Under the pieces are notes generated by a model. The model had not been told where the DNA came from. It did not search any database and worked only from the letters and a program-made list of their open reading frames with translations. From Mariniradius saccharolyticus AK6 (lineage in GTDB: Bacteria > Bacteroidota > Bacteroidia > Cytophagales > Cyclobacteriaceae): a DNA stretch of 64,000 bases. The DNA lies in NCBI RefSeq assembly GCF_000330725.2, contig NZ_AMZY02000013.1, positions 62,001 through 126,000 of the forward strand. The letters are read 5' to 3'. Of this stretch, positions 25,992-34,790 are shown piece by piece. The translations under genes were made by a program, and so were the position numbers. Position 1 is the first letter of the stretch; the number at the start of each line of letters is the position of its first letter.

Positions 25992-28259
25992 ATGAACTTT
26001 CAAAGAAAACAGGCGATTTTCAACCTACTAATGGGGCTATTTGTCACCGTTTTGATATTGATTTTTCGGCCTGAGCCAAAGTTTGATTACGATTTCGAGA
26101 ATTTTTTCAGTCAGGATAACGATGAACTCAAATTTTACCAGGATTTCAGAAACACCTTTGAAAATGACAATGACTATTTATTGCTGGCATTAGGGAATAG
26201 ACCGGATATTTTTGACAGCCTTTTTTTGGACAAAGCTTTTCGGATACAAATGATGCTCGATACTTTGACTGGGGTGGAGGAGACAATTTCTATATTGACC
26301 GTCGATGAACCAGTTATCAGTCCTTTTGGGATGCGTTTTCGGAAAGTCTTGGATTGGTCATCGAATTCAGCGTTGACCAATTCGAAATCAAAAATTGCCC
26401 AAGATCAGAATCTGGCGGGTAATTTCTTTAGTGAATCTGCTGAATTTTTTCTAATTCAAATCAAGAATAAACAAAGGATTTCCAAGGAGGAAGGAGACAT
26501 CTTGTACGGTAAGATTCTTGAAGTCCTTGAAAAATCAGGGATTGAATCATTTCACATCGCGGGAAAAATTAGGGCTCAAGGGGAATTTGTGACACTGATG
26601 CAAAATGAGTTTGGGTTTTTCTTGGGATTGTCTTTCCTCCTGATTGCCTTTGTCTTATGGCTGCTTTTCAGAGTTTGGTGGTCGGTGGTGGTTCCCTTGC
26701 TCGTATTGGCAATCGGAATAATCTGGTCAATTGCCATCCAATTATGGGCGGGCAAGGCGCTGGATTTGATGTCGGTCATGTTGCCGACAATCCTCGCTAT
26801 TGTAGGTTTGGCGGCCATGATACATTTCATGAACAAATACCGGGCACTGGTCAAGGAAGGATTGGATAAGGAGGCAGCGATCCAAAAAGCTTTTTCTCAA
26901 CTTGTTTTGCCGGTTTTCTTCACATCTGCGACTACAGCCTTGGGATTTTTCACCCTGTATTTTACGGATGTTCCCGTCTTGAAATTTTTCGGATTGTTTA
27001 CTGCACTTGGTGTGATACTTATGATGCTAGCTGTGATTGGGTTAAGTCCGGGCTTATTTTACCTTTTTCCGAGATTCAAGACTAAGGAAGGTATTGCCGA
27101 AACAGACCGCTGGGAGCCTTTTCTGAGACTCAGCTTTATGGGTGTCATTCGATATCAAAGAAACATTGCACTATTCTTTCTTATTGCCACCTTAGGTTCA
27201 ATGTATCTTTCCAATCAATTGAAAATCAATGGTTTTATATTGGATAGTCTTCCTCAGGACAGTGAACTTTCGCGAGAGTTTAAGTTTTTCGATGATGAGT
27301 TTGGTGGTTCAAAACCAATTGAAATCCACCTGCAAGTTGGTGCGCTAAAAGACAACGTTTTTGATCGGGATGTACTGCTTGAAATTGAAAAAATCGAAGG
27401 TTTTGCGATGGAGCATTTTGGTGTTTCAAGTGTGGTTTCGCCCGTATCTGTCGCCAAGTTTTTGAATAAAGCCCAAAATGGAGGAAACGACAAGGCCTTT
27501 GTACTGCCAAGCCCGGGTCAACTTGAGCGAATGAGGCCGCTGATTCAGAAATGGGACGAAAACAGCCCAGTGAAGGTATTTTCCCCGGATCAAAAGCAAG
27601 GTAGGATTTCGGGAAGATCGCCTGATTTTGGGAGCTATAGGTCTGAAAAGGACAAGGTCAAATTTGAAGAATTCATTAAAAAAGAAATCAATCAGGATTT
27701 ATTGCGGGTAAGGTTGACTGGTACTTCTCACCTGATTGACATCAGTCATCAAAATGTGTCAGTGCAGTTGGCAAAGGGCATCGGGATTGCTTTTTTGGTG
27801 GTGGCTGTGTTCGTTGGATTCTTGTTCCGGTCATGGCTTTTGCCGATTTTGGTTTTGATTCCAAATGTGATTCCGCTTTTTTGGGTTGCCGGGGTCATGT
27901 GGATGATTGGAGCAGATTTGAGTTTGAGCACAGCGATAATTTTTACGGTTGCTTTTGGGATAGCGGTCGATGATACGATTCATTTCATGTCCAAACTCCA
28001 GTACGAGTACCAGCAGGGGAAACCTTGGCTTTATGCCATCAAGCGGACCTACCTTGAAACGGGAAAGTCCATCGTACTTAGCTCGTTGGTTTTGATTTCG
28101 GGCTTTGGGATTTTGGTTTTCAGCCAGTTTGGAGTGACTTTTTATGTCGGATTGCTCATCAGCTTGGCGTTATTTTTTGCGCTGATTGCGGATATGGTGT
28201 TGTTGCCGGTTTTGATGGTTTTTTATCACAAAGTAGAAAAATCGAGGTCAATCTTTTGA
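25992..28259 (+). CDS. MMPL/RND superfamily transporter
   Basis: Inner-membrane protein of 755 residues with the RND duplication: TM1 (about 8-22), a periplasmic domain (25-200), five helices (205-375), then TM7 (about 385-410), a second periplasmic domain (410-590) and five helices (595-745). The conserved sequences IAVDDTIHFMSKL and ILAIVGLAAMIHFMNKY at the equivalent helix positions contain the charged residues of the MMPL/hopanoid-exporter (HpnN-like) group. It probably exports a lipid or hydrophobic compound. It lacks an adaptor partner next door. Its 3' end overlaps the convergent EEP-family gene by 12 bp. Confidence 0.88.
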   Translation: MNFQRKQAIFNLLMGLFVTVLILIFRPEPKFDYDFENFFSQDNDELKFYQDFRNTFENDNDYLLLALGNRPDIFDSLFLDKAFRIQMMLDTLTGVEETISILTVDEPVISPFGMRFRKVLDWSSNSALTNSKSKIAQDQNLAGNFFSESAEFFLIQIKNKQRISKEEGDILYGKILEVLEKSGIESFHIAGKIRAQGEFVTLMQNEFGFFLGLSFLLIAFVLWLLFRVWWSVVVPLLVLAIGIIWSIAIQLWAGKALDLMSVMLPTILAIVGLAAMIHFMNKYRALVKEGLDKEAAIQKAFSQLVLPVFFTSATTALGFFTLYFTDVPVLKFFGLFTALGVILMMLAVIGLSPGLFYLFPRFKTKEGIAETDRWEPFLRLSFMGVIRYQRNIALFFLIATLGSMYLSNQLKINGFILDSLPQDSELSREFKFFDDEFGGSKPIEIHLQVGALKDNVFDRDVLLEIEKIEGFAMEHFGVSSVVSPVSVAKFLNKAQNGGNDKAFVLPSPGQLERMRPLIQKWDENSPVKVFSPDQKQGRISGRSPDFGSYRSEKDKVKFEEFIKKEINQDLLRVRLTGTSHLIDISHQNVSVQLAKGIGIAFLVVAVFVGFLFRSWLLPILVLIPNVIPLFWVAGVMWMIGADLSLSTAIIFTVAFGIAVDDTIHFMSKLQYEYQQGKPWLYAIKRTYLETGKSIVLSSLVLISGFGILVFSQFGVTFYVGLLISLALFFALIADMVLLPVLMVFYHKVEKSRSIF

Positions 28260-29309
28260 TCTTGCAATCGTATCCTCGTCGAGTTCAAACACAGCTGATA
28301 TAGGATAGTGGTCTGAATAATCTACTTCCGAATGGGTTTCAAAATTTTTGATTTTCAATGATTTATCATGGAAAATATTATCAATTCGGAGGAAAAAAAG
28401 CACTTTGTTGTACGTGAACCCAAAGCCGCGGCCAGCCATTTCGAAGGCATTGTCCATGATGCTTCGCAGTGACATGTACGTGTAGCTGTATGGTACATCA
28501 TTGAAATCGCCCACAAGAATGTTACGGTAGGGGCTATTCTCCATGTGTTCGAACAATGTCTTGAGTTGCGAGGCGCGGGATACCTGCCCCCGCTTGAGTT
28601 TTCCAAGCGTTTTTCTATAGTGTTCCTTTATACCCTCGATGTTGTCCAATTCGGCAGAGGGAATATTCATTGATTCCAAATGCACATTGTAGATGCGGAT
28701 CGTGTCCTTGTTTACTTTGACGTCGGCAAAAATGATCCCGTTGGTTGTTCTCGAATCCAAGACTACGCCGTCATTTACGATAGGATAGCGGCTAAAAATG
28801 GCCATACCGTAGGTTGCCTTTTTGGGGTTGCCTTGGATGATTTGGTAGGAATGGCCGTACCCCTTTTCGGTACCCAATTGCTTGATGGCGTTTCTTGACG
28901 GGGTGGTAGGGTCTTGGTAGAACTCTTGGAAACATTTGATATCCGAATCGTTTTCCTTGAGCCATTGCAGGATATTCTGCGAATTTTCAGCCTTTCCGTC
29001 ACGACTGTAACTGAACAAATGCACGTTATATGACAAAACAGAAAGGCCTTCTTTGTCGGGATTATTTTGGCGGATCTGATAGGTCATCCCGACGTATTTC
29101 CACCCAAAAATGATCGCAAGGAGCGGAAGAATGGCGAGTTTTCTTCTGGCCAAAATCAATCCTACCAGCAGTATCAAATTGATGACGAGCAAAACGGGAA
29201 TCGTAAGTGCTACCAATCCGACGTACGGGAAATAAAGCGGGGAAATGTAAACGCTAAAAAATAGGGCAAGAGATACCAGAAAAAAGAATACGGTGAAAAA
29301 CCTAAGCAT
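28248..29309 (-). CDS. Endonuclease/exonuclease/phosphatase family protein, membrane-anchored
   Basis: Protein of 353 residues with three N-terminal membrane helices (about 5-70) and an EEP catalytic domain facing outwards (about 85-345). Metal and catalytic residues are visible: N in LSYNVHL, E in CFQEFY, H in YNVHLES, D/N in VGDFNDVPYS, and D/H in YSDHYPIS. The family includes DNases, sphingomyelinases and inositol phosphatases; the membrane-anchored Bacteroidota form is usually annotated only at family level. It overlaps the MMPL gene convergently. Confidence 0.9.
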   Translation of the reverse strand: MLRFFTVFFFLVSLALFFSVYISPLYFPYVGLVALTIPVLLVINLILLVGLILARRKLAILPLLAIIFGWKYVGMTYQIRQNNPDKEGLSVLSYNVHLFSYSRDGKAENSQNILQWLKENDSDIKCFQEFYQDPTTPSRNAIKQLGTEKGYGHSYQIIQGNPKKATYGMAIFSRYPIVNDGVVLDSRTTNGIIFADVKVNKDTIRIYNVHLESMNIPSAELDNIEGIKEHYRKTLGKLKRGQVSRASQLKTLFEHMENSPYRNILVGDFNDVPYSYTYMSLRSIMDNAFEMAGRGFGFTYNKVLFFLRIDNIFHDKSLKIKNFETHSEVDYSDHYPISAVFELDEDTIARSKD

Positions 29310-29365
29310 GGATGGTGAAAGGATTGGCGACGAAAATTATTCGTAAAACGGTCACCATCCAAATA

Positions 29366-29401
29366 CTTTTTGCAGGCCAATTATTTTTGACCTGCAAAAA
29401 G
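29366..29401. repeat. 11-bp perfect inverted repeat between the EEP and M24 genes
   Basis: CTTTTTGCAGG (29366-29376) and CCTGCAAAAAG (29391-29401) with a 14-bp AT-rich spacer. It lies 46 bp beyond the stop of the M24 peptidase gene, in the 137-bp gap. Neither strand has a T-run after the second arm, so it is not a standard terminator. Confidence 0.6.
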
Positions 29402-29446
29402 CACATGTCCTCAATCAATTGCCCTCTGGTAAGCTTGGGTCGGGGA

Positions 29447-30781
29447 TCATTTTGATTTGATCAAGATCAACTCTTCTTGTGGTTTCATCAAATACCTGGC
29501 ACCGTCTTTTGTAACAACGGCCGTCTCTTCGACAGACATGGTTTTGGTCCCACCTTGTGGGAGTTTCCAGGCATGAAATCCATCAAAGGCAAACAACATT
29601 CCTTCTTTCAACGGTTTGACCGATGCGGGTCTTACGGAAGGGTCGGGGAGAAGTCCACCGCCGAGGTTAGGCCCGATATCATGCGCCACATAGCCGACTG
29701 GGTGTCCGGTGCTCCACATTACAGGTTCAGAGCCTCTTTCCGCCATCCAGTCTCTTTGTGCCTTGTCGACTTGATAACCAAGAACACCTGGCTTCATCGC
29801 GGCAAGCGCTTTCCTGTTACCACCAATGGAAGACTCAAAATAGAATTGCACCGAGTCCGGAGCTTTGGTTTCCCCTTGTCGTAGCACATAGGCAAAGCGC
29901 TGGATATCGGAAACCCACATGTCGTAAACCTTGATACCGAAATCAATCTGGATAACATCACCTGGCATGATGACTTTGTCGGTCGCGTGGGAGTGACCTC
30001 GATCGGGTCCAGAGTTTACATTGGGATTCTGGTCTGGGTGCCAAGCGTCGGTGACACCATATTCTTCCATTTTTTTCTTTAGGAACTTTCCGATATCAGC
30101 ATCCGTGCTTGTTCCGGGAATGACCGATTCGTAGGCTTCCACTTGCCATTGCGCGGTTAACTCGGCTGCTTTTGTCATGATTTCCACTTCAGCAGGCAAC
30201 TTCACGCTGAGCCATTCATAGACCAATTGATCGGAGGAAATGAGCTTTGCAGCATCTTCTCCAAGCGCCTCTTCCAATGTTTTTCTTTGCGTATAGCTCA
30301 AGCCATCGGCCAGTTCATTTTCAAAAGATGAATTCACTGCAATGGTTTTGAATCCTTTTGATTTGATAAAAGGCATCGCTTCCAAAACCGCTGATTTTCC
30401 ACGCTCGACCGGAATCACCTCGTCGTGGATTTTCAGGTCCGCAAGCGCAGTGGATTCTCCAATGGGAGAAAATGCGACAGATTTGACATTTTCTCCGTCC
30501 AGATAAAAGAGAAATAGTGCCGTGCCGCCAGCATTCTCACCTCCTATGTGGTGGGCAATGGGGTCGTTGTTGTTTTCCCGACAAATGATAACCCACGCAT
30601 CTACTGATGCTGCTTTCATTGCCTCTGGGAGCAATTTTTGGATTCTCTCTTTTCTGATTTCTGGCCATGGGCTCGGTCCGGAAAATGGATTTTCAAAGGA
30701 TGGTTTGATCGCTTCGTTTTTGCATCCGGCAAGTGTAGCGATCATGAGAAGAAGTGCGGCAATCTTCTTAATGGAGTGCAT
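29447..30781 (-). CDS. M24 family metallopeptidase (Xaa-Pro aminopeptidase-like), lipoprotein
   Basis: Exported creatinase/aminopeptidase-P-fold protein of 444 residues. A lipoprotein signal (LLLMIATLAGC, Cys20) is followed by a creatinase N-terminal-like domain (about 40-195) and the pita-bread domain (about 205-440). Metal-site residues: D in IQIDFGIK, D in WVSDIQR, H in GYVAHDIGP, and E in SVEETAVV. The position that is normally Glu in the '(F/Y)TIEP' segment reads FAFDGF, so Asp appears to replace Glu as a metal ligand. This may be a conservative change or alter metal preference. Monocistronic; convergent genes are absent. Confidence 0.88.
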   Translation of the reverse strand: MHSIKKIAALLLMIATLAGCKNEAIKPSFENPFSGPSPWPEIRKERIQKLLPEAMKAASVDAWVIICRENNNDPIAHHIGGENAGGTALFLFYLDGENVKSVAFSPIGESTALADLKIHDEVIPVERGKSAVLEAMPFIKSKGFKTIAVNSSFENELADGLSYTQRKTLEEALGEDAAKLISSDQLVYEWLSVKLPAEVEIMTKAAELTAQWQVEAYESVIPGTSTDADIGKFLKKKMEEYGVTDAWHPDQNPNVNSGPDRGHSHATDKVIMPGDVIQIDFGIKVYDMWVSDIQRFAYVLRQGETKAPDSVQFYFESSIGGNRKALAAMKPGVLGYQVDKAQRDWMAERGSEPVMWSTGHPVGYVAHDIGPNLGGGLLPDPSVRPASVKPLKEGMLFAFDGFHAWKLPQGGTKTMSVEETAVVTKDGARYLMKPQEELILIKSK

Positions 30782-30976
30782 GGCTCTTTTAGTTGATGTG
30801 ATTTTTATGGAAGTGCCAAAATAGGCTTTTGTGGAAGAAAATGAAAAGGCAGATTGCGGTATCCAATCAAATTATGCTTAACGAATTGACAATCAATTTG
30901 CTGAATACTCATTTGGTTTGATTTGATGTGGTTTGAAAAATCCCTAAGGTGCCATAACGAGGCAAAAGGCCTTACA

Positions 30977-31010
30977 TTTGGTTTTGTTCTTGAAAAATTA
31001 TTTATCTTCG
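30977..31010 (+). promoter_or_regulatory. Probable promoter of the DUF2911 gene
   Basis: TTTG (30977-30980), 22 bp, TATCTTCG (31003-31010). One mismatch from the Bacteroidota TAnnTTTG element; the ATG is 23 bp downstream. Confidence 0.4.
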
Positions 31011-31032
31011 GATATCAAAAAACCACTCAAAA

Positions 31033-31614
31033 ATGAAAAAAAATATCCTATTGCTGGCATTTCTCGCTGCCGGCACGCTTTTGATCTCCTCCTGCGGGGG
31101 CGAGAAATCTTCGGAATCCACCTCCGCTGAATCAACCGAAGCGGGTGCTGAGGAGGCAAAACCCGAGGCCGAACAGCGCCCAAGCCCCTTGAGATCGCTG
31201 CAAGGAACAATTGGAGCGGCAACCGTTGCCATTCAATATGGAGCGCCTTCGGTTAAGGGACGAGTGATTTGGGGGGATTTGGTACCCTACAATGAGGTTT
31301 GGAGAACCGGCGCCAACGAAGCGACCTATGTTGACCTCAGTGCTGACGTTACCGTAGAGGGACAGCCGTTGAAGGCGGGTAGATATTCCCTTTTCACGAT
31401 TCCAAAATCATCGGGTAAGTGGACGGTAATATTCAATTCTGAATGGGATTTGGAGCATGGACATTTCCAATACAAGCAAGAAAACGATGTGCTGAGGGTA
31501 GAATCCACGCCAGAATGGGTGAATGACAGCCAAGAACAGCTTACAATCGCGATCGAGTCTCCAGGTATTGTTGTGCGTTGGGAAAAGCTCAAGCTCCCGA
31601 TCGCCATCCAATAA
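31033..31614 (+). CDS. DUF2911 domain lipoprotein
   Basis: Secreted lipoprotein of 193 residues. The signal ends LLISSC (Cys21), then comes an acidic Ser/Glu/Ala-rich linker (about 22-50) and a DUF2911 domain (about 50-190) with the family stretches YGAPSVKGRVIWG, VWRTGANEAT and LKAGRYSLFTIP. The fold is predicted to be a beta-sandwich. The family is common in Bacteroidota and has no established function. It forms a single-gene unit with its own promoter and a strong terminator. Confidence 0.9.
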   Translation: MKKNILLLAFLAAGTLLISSCGGEKSSESTSAESTEAGAEEAKPEAEQRPSPLRSLQGTIGAATVAIQYGAPSVKGRVIWGDLVPYNEVWRTGANEATYVDLSADVTVEGQPLKAGRYSLFTIPKSSGKWTVIFNSEWDLEHGHFQYKQENDVLRVESTPEWVNDSQEQLTIAIESPGIVVRWEKLKLPIAIQ

Positions 31615-31627
31615 TGTGAATTGATTT

Positions 31628-31671
31628 AAAAGCCCTGAATTCCACGATTGGAATTCGGGGCTTTTTATTAA
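31628..31671 (+). terminator. Terminator after the DUF2911 gene
   Basis: 16-bp stem AAAAGCCCTGAATTCC (31628-31643) / GGAATTCGGGGCTTTT (31650-31665) with one G-T pair, loop ACGATT, then TATTA. Typical rho-independent form on the plus strand. Confidence 0.9.
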
Positions 31672-31816
31672 TGCCCACTCTCGAGCCTCGAAAACATTTC
31701 TTTCAAGATTTGATTGGTTTCAAAACTTATGACGCGAACGGTTTGAATTGATCCGGAAAAGGTTTTCAGTTCCAATCCTAATTTCAAGCAGCCGACTTCC
31801 TCCTCCCATCAACAAT

Positions 31817-34234
31817 ATGCGATACCTAGGATTCCTTGTCAGTCTTTTCGTCTCGATCCTTCTTGGGGCAATTTTGAATATGCAGATTGGGTCAGTCCCG
31901 CCCATTGGGAAATTGTTGGACCCGAACCATGGTTTTTGGCAAAACTGCTACAGCGAAGATCGCCTTGCACAGGAATTCGTGAGTTTACAGGGGCTTTCCG
32001 CTCCTGTGAAGGTTGTTTATGATGAGCACTTAGTACCGCATATTTTTGCTCAAAATGAAAGTGACCTGTATCGGACGCAGGGTTATGTCACTGCCCAACA
32101 TCGTCTTTGGCAAATGGAATTCCAGACTATGGCGGCGGCAGGCAGGATTTCAGAGATTGTAGGACCTGTTGCGCTTGAGTTGGATCGGATGACTCGAAGA
32201 AAAGGCTTAGCCTACAGTGCCGAGCAAGCCGAGAAATTCATTCAAAAGGAGCATCCTGATACTTATCGTTTGATGGAGGCTTATGCGGACGGCGTTAATC
32301 AATACATTGCGCAACTTTCTAAAGCCCGCACTCCATTGGAGTACAAGATTCTCAATTATGAACCGGAGCAATGGAGCGTCTACAAATCGGCACTTCTATT
32401 GAAATATATGGCGGACATGTTGGTTGGAGATAGGGACTTGGATTACACAAACACAAGGAAATTGATTGGGCAAGAATGGTTTGCGAAGCTCTTTCCTGAA
32501 TTTCCAGCCGAAAACGATCCGGTAATCGAAAAAGAGCGTGTTTGGGATTTCCAGGCAATTCAAGTACCCCTTCCAGAAGGCATCAATTATCCTGACAGCT
32601 TGATCGTCCAAGAACCACTTCCCAATCCGGAAGATGGCGTGGGATCAAACAATTGGGCGGTTTCAGGAAAAAAAACCAAGAGTGGTAATCCTATTTTGGC
32701 AAACGATCCACACCTGAGCTTAAATCTTCCCTCGCTTTGGTATGCGATGCAACTGTCTACGCCGGATCATTCCGCCAAGGGAGCGACATTGCCGGGGGCG
32801 CTTGGGATCATTTCGGGATTTAATCAAAACATTGCTTGGGGTGTCACCAATGCGACGCGTGATCTCAGGGATTGGTATTTGATCCAGTTCAAAGATGCCA
32901 GCAGAAAAGAATATTTCTACAATAACCAATGGATTCCGACGACCTTTAGGGTAGAGGAAATAAAGGTGAAGGGCCAGGAAATCTACTATGATACAGTAGC
33001 CTATACCCACCATGGGCCTGTGGTTTTTGATAAATCGTTCCGTAGTAATCGTCAGGATGTCAACTTTTCCCTCAAATGGACCGCACACATGGAATCCAAT
33101 GAGCAACAGACTTTCCTCTCGCTAAACAAGGGAAAGAACCACGCAGATTACCTTGAGGCCTTGGATTTTTACACTTCACCAGCGCAGAATTTTGTATTTG
33201 CTTCGCGGGGAGGAGACATTGCGATGAAAGTGCAAGGAAGGTTTCCTTTGAAATGGAAGGGTCAGGGTAAGTTCCTGATGGATGGATCAGACCCGAGATA
33301 TGAGTGGTCCGGCTTTATTCCTTTTGAGCAAAACCCATCGACATTGAATCCTGAGCGTGGATTCGTTTCCTCTGCCAATCAGCATTCGGTGGATCAATCC
33401 TATCCCTACTACATTTTTGACAATAGTTTCGAGCATTACAGAAATCGGCGCCTTAATGCAAAACTGTATGAAATGTCTGGCATCACGCTCGATGATATGA
33501 AAAGCCTGCAATTTGACAATTTTCACCTACATGCAGCAGAAGCCTTACCAATCATGTTGGGCCTGATGGATTCTGTATCCATTTCCAATCCAAATGCAGA
33601 AAAATTCCTTGCAAAACTGAGGTCGTGGAATTACAATACCTTTCCGAACCAAGAGGAGCCAACGCTTTTTCACAGTTGGTGGAAGCACTTGTATGACGGG
33701 ATTTGGGGAAAATGGAGGAAGGAAAAATTGCCAGTCGTATTGCCAAATAAATATGAAACCACACGATTGCTTAGGGATGAGCCATTTTCAACAGTTTTGG
33801 ATGATCCGAAAACCGAAACAATTGAAACCGCTCAGATATTGGTTGAGGATAGTTTTGGGAAGATGGTGGCAGAAATTGAAAAATGGGATGCCGAAAACGG
33901 AGATTATACTTGGGCAAATTACAAGGGCACTTCGATCAACCATTTGGTGCCGACATTCAAATCCTTCAGTTACGACAAAGTGTACACAGGAGGCGGCGCG
34001 GGAATCCTAAACGCCACGAGCGAGCGCAACGGTGCAAGTTGGCGCATGGTAGTTGAGCTTGGCGATGAAGTAATGGCTTTTGGGATCTATCCAGGCGGAC
34101 AATCCGGAAATCCTGGCAGTAAATTTTACGACAATTTCATCAAAAGGTGGGCGAATGGGGAATATTTGAACTTTGACCTCCGCAAGGCTGACGATTTGGA
34201 AGGAGTTCTATTTGAAACCGAATTTAGAAACTGA
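31817..34234 (+). CDS. Penicillin acylase family protein (Ntn hydrolase)
   Basis: Secreted amidase precursor of 805 residues from the ATG at 31817 (MRYLGFLVSLFVSILLGAI, signal peptide); the frame is open to 31748 but the upstream residues are not leader-like. The alpha-subunit region (about 70-250) is followed by a spacer and the autocleavage site DGVGSNNWAVSG, where S277 becomes the N-terminal nucleophile of the beta subunit. YAMQLSTP and the GVTNATRD stretch fit the family. The substrate may be an N-acyl compound such as an acyl-homoserine lactone or an aromatic amide; sequence does not decide. The stop is one base before the next ATG. Confidence 0.92.
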   Translation: MRYLGFLVSLFVSILLGAILNMQIGSVPPIGKLLDPNHGFWQNCYSEDRLAQEFVSLQGLSAPVKVVYDEHLVPHIFAQNESDLYRTQGYVTAQHRLWQMEFQTMAAAGRISEIVGPVALELDRMTRRKGLAYSAEQAEKFIQKEHPDTYRLMEAYADGVNQYIAQLSKARTPLEYKILNYEPEQWSVYKSALLLKYMADMLVGDRDLDYTNTRKLIGQEWFAKLFPEFPAENDPVIEKERVWDFQAIQVPLPEGINYPDSLIVQEPLPNPEDGVGSNNWAVSGKKTKSGNPILANDPHLSLNLPSLWYAMQLSTPDHSAKGATLPGALGIISGFNQNIAWGVTNATRDLRDWYLIQFKDASRKEYFYNNQWIPTTFRVEEIKVKGQEIYYDTVAYTHHGPVVFDKSFRSNRQDVNFSLKWTAHMESNEQQTFLSLNKGKNHADYLEALDFYTSPAQNFVFASRGGDIAMKVQGRFPLKWKGQGKFLMDGSDPRYEWSGFIPFEQNPSTLNPERGFVSSANQHSVDQSYPYYIFDNSFEHYRNRRLNAKLYEMSGITLDDMKSLQFDNFHLHAAEALPIMLGLMDSVSISNPNAEKFLAKLRSWNYNTFPNQEEPTLFHSWWKHLYDGIWGKWRKEKLPVVLPNKYETTRLLRDEPFSTVLDDPKTETIETAQILVEDSFGKMVAEIEKWDAENGDYTWANYKGTSINHLVPTFKSFSYDKVYTGGGAGILNATSERNGASWRMVVELGDEVMAFGIYPGGQSGNPGSKFYDNFIKRWANGEYLNFDLRKADDLEGVLFETEFRN

Positions 34235-34235
34235 T

Positions 34236-34616
34236 ATGGGTAGATTTGTTTTGGTGTTCGCGCTGACGGCAGTGTTAGTGGTTTTGGTCGGAAAATGGTT
34301 TCCGTTTTGGATACTCATGGTGTTCGTTGCATTGACCTGTTTTTTGACTGGAATTGGTCCAACAAAAGGTTTTTTCTCAACGGGATTTGGGTTTGGATTG
34401 GCATGGCTGGTTCTTTCCATTTGGATATCGATAGACTCTGAATCGGAGCTTCCAAAAAAGGTTGCCGAATTGATGGGGCTTAAAAATGACAACCTATTAT
34501 GGTTTGGAACCGGTATTCTAGGATTCCTTATCGGTGGATTTGCCGGACTGACCGGTAGTATGTTCAAGAAGATTTTCGAGAGGCGCGACACAAATATTTA
34601 CAAAACCCGACCATAG
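34236..34616 (+). CDS. Small hypothetical membrane protein
   Basis: Protein of 126 residues with about four hydrophobic helices (roughly 3-18, 20-38, 45-63 and 86-108) and a basic C-terminus (KKIFERRDTNIYKTRP). No recognised family. It starts one base after the acylase stop (TGAT-ATG), which points to coupled translation and perhaps a role alongside the acylase at the inner membrane. The upstream in-frame extension from 34173 lies in the acylase gene and is not favoured. A similar arrangement (acylase plus small membrane protein) would be needed in other genomes to support a functional link. Confidence 0.75.
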   Translation: MGRFVLVFALTAVLVVLVGKWFPFWILMVFVALTCFLTGIGPTKGFFSTGFGFGLAWLVLSIWISIDSESELPKKVAELMGLKNDNLLWFGTGILGFLIGGFAGLTGSMFKKIFERRDTNIYKTRP

Positions 34617-34733
34617 AATATATAGAACATATAACTATTTGATTTTCAGATTTGAATTGGTTATTTATTTTTTGAGTTTGCCCTCACCGATTGTTGTCGA
34701 ATACCTATTTCTATTGAAAAACCGGGAAAAAAT

Positions 34734-34764
34734 TTTGCATTTCTTTGTTACGCGAGTACTTTTG
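34734..34764 (+). promoter_or_regulatory. Consensus promoter of the locus regulator gene
   Basis: TTTG (34734-34737), 19 bp, TACTTTTG (34757-34764): an exact match to TTTG-N19-TAnnTTTG. The ATG at 34791 is 26 bp downstream. Confidence 0.72.
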
Positions 34765-34790
34765 TTGCTCGTTTTGTGCTCGTCACTTTT

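Noticed and set aside
29366-29401. Terminator for the M24 peptidase gene
   Set aside because: The second arm is not followed by a T-run on the minus strand; kept only as an inverted repeat.
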